From Lachnospiraceae bacterium (lineage in GTDB: Bacteria > Bacillota > Clostridia > Lachnospirales > Lachnospiraceae): a DNA stretch of 9,837 bases. The stretch is from positions 1 through 9,837 of the forward strand of contig JAJBTR010000374.1 of assembly GCA_020860745.1 (NCBI GenBank), in the 5' to 3' direction. The notes under the pieces were generated by a model. It had not been told where the DNA came from. It saw nothing but the letters and a program-made list of their open reading frames with translations, and did no database searches. Below are positions 5,943 through 9,837 of the stretch, piece by piece. The translations under genes and the position numbers were made by a program. Every line of letters starts with the position of its first letter. Position 1 is the stretch's first letter.

Positions 5943-7268
5943 TTACTCCTCTGAACTGTTCTCCTGTATTTGTGAATCTGACTCTGTTCCGGTTCCATTG
6001 CTGTTCTCTGATTCATCGGACGCAGAGGTCTCCGCAATCGTGACGGAAACAGATGCTTCTGCTTTTTCTCCATACTCTTCCTCAAGCTGAATCGTAACAT
6101 TATAAGTCCCGGATTCCAGATCAGAAGCATCCAGCGTGCCATAAATGCGCTCCCCATTGATGGAGTCCAGATCCTCCTCATAGCCGGTAATACGCACCGT
6201 CGCCGTATCACTGTTATAGCTCAGCTCCAGTCCATTGTCCAGACCCGTACAGGTAATATTGGCAACCGGCATCTCCACTTCTATGGTTGTCTGAGCCTCA
6301 ATCACAATTGTAACCGTGACGTCCTCCTCCTCGCCCGATGCCAGGGAAATGCCATCCGGCAGATAATCCGGCAGATGAATCACTGCAGACACCGTCTCTG
6401 TCGCACCTGCCACACTCAGCTGTGTGGAAGATATGGATAATTCGTCCATCGCATTCAGGGTATCCCAGTTTCCGATCAGCGTCACGGAATCCACTTCCGC
6501 CTCCATCTCACCGTTGTAACGATACCCGTCCTCCGGTTCGCCTGTCACCTCAAAGGAGAGATTCACTTCTTTGCTCATCAGGATCTTTGCCGTGACAACC
6601 ACACCGGCCTCCGCCTCATCCAGCGTCAGCCTGTCCTGAGACACTTCGTTTCCATCCGCATCCAGGAACACAATACTTTCCGTAGAGGATATGGTTTGCG
6701 TCGCGCCGCTCACATCCAGTGTAACCTGAGCGGAAGCGATCTGCCCCACTACAGATTCCGGCCCGGAAACACTCACTGTCTCCGGAGATACCGCCGCAGA
6801 AGATACATAACACCCCGATGCTAATGTCCCCTCCGTGACGACCTCAATATCATATGTGTCGGAAACCACATTCTCCACATTCAACAGAAGATATGAGTTT
6901 CTCTTCGTAATTTCAAGCTGACTGCTGTAGCTGGTTGCCGTGATCACAACAGGAACCATAGACATGGAATCGTCAATATTCTCCATATTTGCCACCGCTT
7001 TAAAATCCGAAGCAGACAGATTTTCCACAATTGACCTCTGGCCGGTCACGGTAAAGGAAATCGTATCAGTATTGTCCAGCACCTCGTAAGTCTTCCCGAT
7101 ATCTGTCAGATATTCCGTATTAACAATATCCACGGAAACAGAAAAGGAAACCGACTTTTCCGGATCCTCCACATTGACTATAACCATCCAGATAATGACA
7201 GCAAATACAAGGCTGAGGATCTTCAATCCGAAATTGTTTGTGACCAGCCCGGTCAGCTTCTTCAGCAT
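5943..7268 (-). CDS. cdaR: CdaR (YbbR-domain) regulator of c-di-AMP synthase
   Basis: This is a membrane-anchored protein with one N-terminal transmembrane helix (about residues 12-32, NFGLKILSLVFAVIIWMVIV) and a long exported part with about four YbbR repeats. The repeats can be followed as recurring V-x-V-x-G and 'NLSASDF', 'ISSTQL', 'LDASDL' type segments. It ends in a roughly 28-residue Ser/Glu/Asn-rich acidic tail. CdaR binds CdaA and modulates its activity from outside the cell. The frame opens at GTG 7277, but AGGAGG (7283-7278) directly abuts that codon. The SD lies 9 nt before ATG 7268, so I take ATG 7268, giving 441 residues (MLKKLTGL). That leaves a 5-nt gap after the cdaA stop. 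Confidence 0.92.
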   Translation of the reverse strand: MLKKLTGLVTNNFGLKILSLVFAVIIWMVIVNVEDPEKSVSFSVSVDIVNTEYLTDIGKTYEVLDNTDTISFTVTGQRSIVENLSASDFKAVANMENIDDSMSMVPVVITATSYSSQLEITKRNSYLLLNVENVVSDTYDIEVVTEGTLASGCYVSSAAVSPETVSVSGPESVVGQIASAQVTLDVSGATQTISSTESIVFLDADGNEVSQDRLTLDEAEAGVVVTAKILMSKEVNLSFEVTGEPEDGYRYNGEMEAEVDSVTLIGNWDTLNAMDELSISSTQLSVAGATETVSAVIHLPDYLPDGISLASGEEEDVTVTIVIEAQTTIEVEMPVANITCTGLDNGLELSYNSDTATVRITGYEEDLDSINGERIYGTLDASDLESGTYNVTIQLEEEYGEKAEASVSVTIAETSASDESENSNGTGTESDSQIQENSSEE

Positions 7269-7273
7269 GTACC

Positions 7274-8152
7274 TCACCCTCCTGTCAGTTTTTTCTTAAT
7301 TCTTTGCCGGAGAGACTCCGTCTGCACATTCATTTTAGCCGCAAACATGAGTTTATTTTTCAGAAAATCCGCATCAACGTTGCGGTACAGGGTCCCATCC
7401 ATGGCGATGGATACCGAGCCGGTCTCCTCGGAAACTACAATCGTAACGGAATCGCTGACCTCGCTGATCCCCAGCGCGGCACGGTGTCTGGTCCCCAGAT
7501 CCTTGCTCAATCCCATATCATTGGAAAGCGGCAGATAGCATGTAGCGGATACGATTCTGTCCTCACGCACAATCACAGCGCCGTCGTGAAGCGGCGTATT
7601 GTGCTCAAAAATATTAATCAGCAGCTGACTGGAAATTTTAGAATCCAACGCAATGCCCGTCCTGATATATTCGTCCAGCTGTTCCCGCCTCTCAATTACA
7701 ATCAGCGCACCGGTCTTCACTTTTCCCATCTCATAGGAGGCTTTCACCATCTCGGAGATCGTCTGTTCTGAAAAACGCATGGAGGGATCCCTGCCCAGAT
7801 CAAACAGTTTTCCGAAAAAACTCTTTCTCCCCAGGTTCTCCAGTGCTTTTCTGAGTTCCGGCTGAAAGATAATGACCAGTGCAACAACGGCAACGTTTGC
7901 CAGTTTTCCGGCCAGCCACAGAATAACATTGAGTCGGAAAACAGCCATCAGAACAAGAAAAATCAGAATGACAATCAGTCCGCGGAGCAATGCCCAGGCA
8001 CGCGTATTCTTGATCCAGGCAAGTATATAATAGATCACAATCGCAATGATAATGATCTCAACCACATCTGCAATAGCAATTGACCTTGGCAGATTCAGCC
8101 AGGAGAAGTATTTATCTACAACAGCATACAGACTTGCCGCCATCTCCCTCAT
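7274..8152 (-). CDS. cdaA: Diadenylate cyclase CdaA (c-di-AMP synthase)
   Basis: CdaA condenses two ATP into cyclic di-AMP at the membrane; c-di-AMP controls potassium and osmolyte transport and cell-wall homeostasis. The 292-residue protein has three N-terminal helices (about 30-46, 57-73 and 77-95), then the conserved IIFQPELRKALE, and a DAC domain with the catalytic LHDGAVIV (DGA 190-192) and GTRHRAALGISE (RHR 222-224). All hallmark residues are present. ATG 8152 has SD AGGGAG 7 nt upstream. It is followed directly by cdaR, the conserved partner order. Transcription probably comes from upstream of the two membrane-protein genes, since only 32 nt separate it from the preceding gene. Confidence 0.97.
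   Translation of the reverse strand: MREMAASLYAVVDKYFSWLNLPRSIAIADVVEIIIIAIVIYYILAWIKNTRAWALLRGLIVILIFLVLMAVFRLNVILWLAGKLANVAVVALVIIFQPELRKALENLGRKSFFGKLFDLGRDPSMRFSEQTISEMVKASYEMGKVKTGALIVIERREQLDEYIRTGIALDSKISSQLLINIFEHNTPLHDGAVIVREDRIVSATCYLPLSNDMGLSKDLGTRHRAALGISEVSDSVTIVVSEETGSVSIAMDGTLYRNVDADFLKNKLMFAAKMNVQTESLRQRIKKKLTGG
7278..7283 (-). promoter_or_regulatory. Ribosome binding site selecting the cdaR start
   Basis: A perfect AGGAGG lies in the last codons of cdaA. It directly touches GTG 7277 (no spacing) but is 9 nt from ATG 7268, which favours the ATG. Confidence 0.7.
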
Positions 8153-8184
8153 TGCATCACTCCCTTTCTAAACAATTCGGATTA

Positions 8185-9201
8185 CTAATTAAATTCCCGC
8201 AGCACATGATCATACAGCGTATCTTCTCTCTCCGCCTCCGGGCTCCTGCTCTTCTGACTTTTTTTATTGCGGGATTTCTTTTTATGAATGTGTTTTACCT
8301 GTTTGTCCTCCGGCATCACAAAAGCCTTAGGTACGGCTTTTACATAGTAAAAGTAGTCATCATCCTCAAACTGTACATGTTCTACACGGGAATAATCCAG
8401 ACTCCGCGTCATAAAAGCAACGGCCAATGCGATCAACAAAGATACCACACATCCGACCATTACTCCGGGAACAGCCTGGGTATTGTCCAGATAAACCTCA
8501 CCGGTTCCGATGATAACCAGCTGTACCACAATGCCAACCACTACAGAAGCCAGATACGACTGGTCAACCGGCAGCTTCCGGACACAGTAAACTGCAATCG
8601 CCGCGACTGCAAACGCTGCCAGATATAGATGCATCTCCCTGTCCGAAAGAATCTCTGTCACCGCCAGCGTAATGATGCTGCCTGTGCTGATCTCGTTCGC
8701 AGATGAAAACAGGGCGGAACTCTCCGTCACATGTTTCATCAGAAAATACGTCACCTCTCCGCAGACTACGGAGACTACCGTATACGGCCGCTCCAGCAGT
8801 CCGCTGGCCACCGGCATTACATATGGAATACCAATCACGTGGAGCAGCGGAGTCAGGATCGCGTACAGACCTTTTCTGGTTGAAAACCGGAAATATACAC
8901 AGAACAGGATAATAAAAATCATCGCCGTCACCAGGCAGAGGATATTGGATAATGCATAAAACTGAAGTAAAATCAGCACTGCCGCAAAAAACATCATCAA
9001 TCCCGCAGGCGAAAACGAACAGAGCAGCGCAAGAATCAGCGCAATCGGATAATCCGACAGCGCCTGCATATAGCCTGTCGAAGAATTGATCAGAGAAAAA
9101 GCGGCAAACGCAATCGCAAAACGGACCGCAGCCAGCACAAAAATCTCAAAACGCCCGACAAACCGGTAAATCTGTTCTCTTATTTTCAGCAACTGAACCA
9201 T
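8185..9201 (-). CDS. Polytopic membrane protein of unknown function
   Basis: I do not recognise a named family. The 338-residue protein has about eight hydrophobic segments (roughly 19-38, 52-68, 69-84, 86-104, 112-132, 142-156, 192-207 and 216-232, with another at 246-264; the exact number is uncertain). A soluble C-terminal tail of about 70 residues follows. The tail contains an acidic-aromatic stretch, FEDDDYFYYVKAVPK, and then a strongly basic run, KHIHKKKSRNKKSQKSR, which suggests a cytosolic tail. The frame is open from ATG 9261, which overlaps the previous stop (TGATG). AGGAGG 4 nt before ATG 9201 makes 9201 the better start. It sits directly before cdaA in the operon, so a link to envelope or c-di-AMP biology is possible but unproven. 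Confidence 0.8.
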   Translation of the reverse strand: MVQLLKIREQIYRFVGRFEIFVLAAVRFAIAFAAFSLINSSTGYMQALSDYPIALILALLCSFSPAGLMMFFAAVLILLQFYALSNILCLVTAMIFIILFCVYFRFSTRKGLYAILTPLLHVIGIPYVMPVASGLLERPYTVVSVVCGEVTYFLMKHVTESSALFSSANEISTGSIITLAVTEILSDREMHLYLAAFAVAAIAVYCVRKLPVDQSYLASVVVGIVVQLVIIGTGEVYLDNTQAVPGVMVGCVVSLLIALAVAFMTRSLDYSRVEHVQFEDDDYFYYVKAVPKAFVMPEDKQVKHIHKKKSRNKKSQKSRSPEAEREDTLYDHVLREFN

Positions 9202-9260
9202 CTTTCCTCCTGTCTGATCCCGGCAGCTATGCCATACGCACATAACCGCTGATCGTCGCA

Positions 9261-9674
9261 TCAGTCTGTCTTCTCACGGGAAATCTCAGACAATGCGTAA
9301 GATTTGCGCAGGCGCTTCAGATAGCGAAGGTAAAGGTGTCTCTGTTTCTTACATTGATTAAACCGCACCACTGCTGTCACGGCACAGATGCCAAGGTAAG
9401 CAGCCATAAATATTCCATACCATTTTAAAACCTTTACCAAAAACGCCATATACTGCGCGTCTGCAAAAAAGGTATTCAGATCATCCCAGATATAGCCAAG
9501 CCACAGAACCATAATGGCAGCAAAACAAATCGTGCCCATAAAAAAACCTTTTAATATCTGCACGATCACATAATCTATTCTCCGATAGGAATATACTTTC
9601 ACTTCATTTTGTCCGACGTCAGATTCCATCATCGCCAAACGGCTCATCTGACGCACTCTGTCCTGACTGATCAT
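9261..9674 (-). CDS. Small two-helix membrane protein of unknown function
   Basis: I do not recognise a family. The 137-residue product has a soluble N-terminus of about 37 residues with the start MISQDRVRQMSRLAMMESD. Helix 1 lies at about 39-62 and helix 2 at about 84-104. A basic C-terminus contains CKKQRHLYLRYLKRLRKSY (108-126) and is likely cytosolic. The SD before ATG 9674 is weak (AGGT, about 8-10 nt upstream). It is the first gene after the candidate operon promoter and precedes the larger membrane protein with overlapping or near-overlapping ends, so the two may form a complex. Confidence 0.78.
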   Translation of the reverse strand: MISQDRVRQMSRLAMMESDVGQNEVKVYSYRRIDYVIVQILKGFFMGTICFAAIMVLWLGYIWDDLNTFFADAQYMAFLVKVLKWYGIFMAAYLGICAVTAVVRFNQCKKQRHLYLRYLKRLRKSYALSEISREKTD

Positions 9675-9737
9675 TTCTCATACCTGCTATCATTTACAGC
9701 AAACAAAAAACCTCTGTTTACTATATACATTGTGTTC

Positions 9738-9765
9738 AGTATACCACAGTTCCCTATATTAGGAA
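9738..9765 (-). promoter_or_regulatory. Candidate extended -10 promoter of the cdaA operon
   Basis: The minus strand carries TGGTATACT: an extended -10 (TGn) with TATACT at 9743-9738, 5 of 6 matches to TATAAT. TTCCTA (9765-9760) lies 16 bp upstream and is a weak -35, as is usual for extended -10 promoters. The predicted start near 9731 gives a leader of about 57 nt before ATG 9674. It is the only good promoter-like site seen upstream of the eight-gene run. Confidence 0.5.
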
Positions 9766-9837
9766 AGCTTTTTCTTTCATTCTCCAGGGTTGTTTCACGA
9801 ACTTTTTATCCAAGACCAAACCCCATGACAAGACATT
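9754..9837 (-). other. Possible C-terminal end of an upstream gene, or repeat sequence
   Basis: One minus-strand frame is open from the window edge to TAG at 9756-9754 (27 codons; it includes KKFVKQPWRMKEK). A stretch this short without a stop is expected by chance about a quarter of the time, and it contains the 18-bp repeat also seen near position 40. It may be the tail of a neighbouring gene or a non-coding repeat. I cannot decide between these. Confidence 0.25.
9784..9801 (-). repeat. Copy 2 of the 18-bp inverted repeat
   Basis: The minus strand reads TTCGTGAAACAACCCTGG, one mismatch from 37-54 on the plus strand. On the minus strand it is followed 12 nt after CTGGA by AAGCTTTCC. It lies upstream of the operon promoter. 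Confidence 0.5.

Noticed and set aside
9690..9720. A hairpin (AAACA ... TGTTT) in the leader of the first gene as a riboswitch or attenuator
   Set aside because: The stem is only about 5 bp and A/T-only; the leader is about 57 nt and too short for a known riboswitch class such as the c-di-AMP ydaO type.
37..9801. Whole window as a composite transposon bounded by the inverted 18-bp repeats
   Set aside because: The segment holds core genes (prfB, glmM, cdaA) and no transposase, and the repeats are too short to be insertion sequences by themselves.

Overview
The window looks like chromosomal DNA from a Gram-positive anaerobe of the Clostridia, most likely Lachnospiraceae. The reasons are the linked cdaA-cdaR-glmM genes, HPr with both regulatory residues, strong AGGAGG-type ribosome binding sites, roughly balanced base composition and gene-dense single-strand organisation. 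The assignment to family is an inference; no rRNA or other strict marker is present.

All supported genes lie on the minus strand. In transcription order (right to left) they are: a 137-residue two-helix membrane protein (9674-9261), a polytopic membrane protein (9201-8185), the c-di-AMP synthase CdaA (8152-7274), its extracellular regulator CdaR/YbbR (7268-5943), an HPr phosphocarrier (5937-5683), CysD (5652-4759), a CysN-CysC fusion (4759-2936) and GlmM (2904-1534). Spacing is -1 to about 60 nt, so these eight genes look like one operon. An extended -10 promoter at 9765-9738 is the best candidate for driving it. A 281-bp intergenic gap follows, then prfB (release factor 2), read through a programmed +1 frameshift at an in-frame TGA.

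cdaA, cdaR and glmM form a widely conserved Firmicute cell-envelope/c-di-AMP module. Here the cdaR-glmM junction is split by HPr and a complete ATP-to-PAPS sulfate-activation pathway (CysD + CysNC), with no PAPS reductase in view. The operon therefore places second-messenger synthesis, a PTS regulator, PAPS synthesis and the GlcN-1-P branch of wall synthesis on one transcript.

The most unusual non-coding structure is in the glmM-prfB gap. A perfect 56-bp palindrome with no spacer (1373-1428) sits at the centre of a roughly 250-bp imperfect inverted repeat (1278-1528) that fills almost the whole gap. It looks like a MITE-like or REP-like palindromic element. It lacks the U-tract of an intrinsic terminator and carries TATAAT boxes near both ends, one of which probably drives prfB. 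A second possible dispersed repeat (18 bp, 17 matching) lies in inverted orientation near the two ends of the window. No tRNA, rRNA, CRISPR array or recognisable transposase gene was found.
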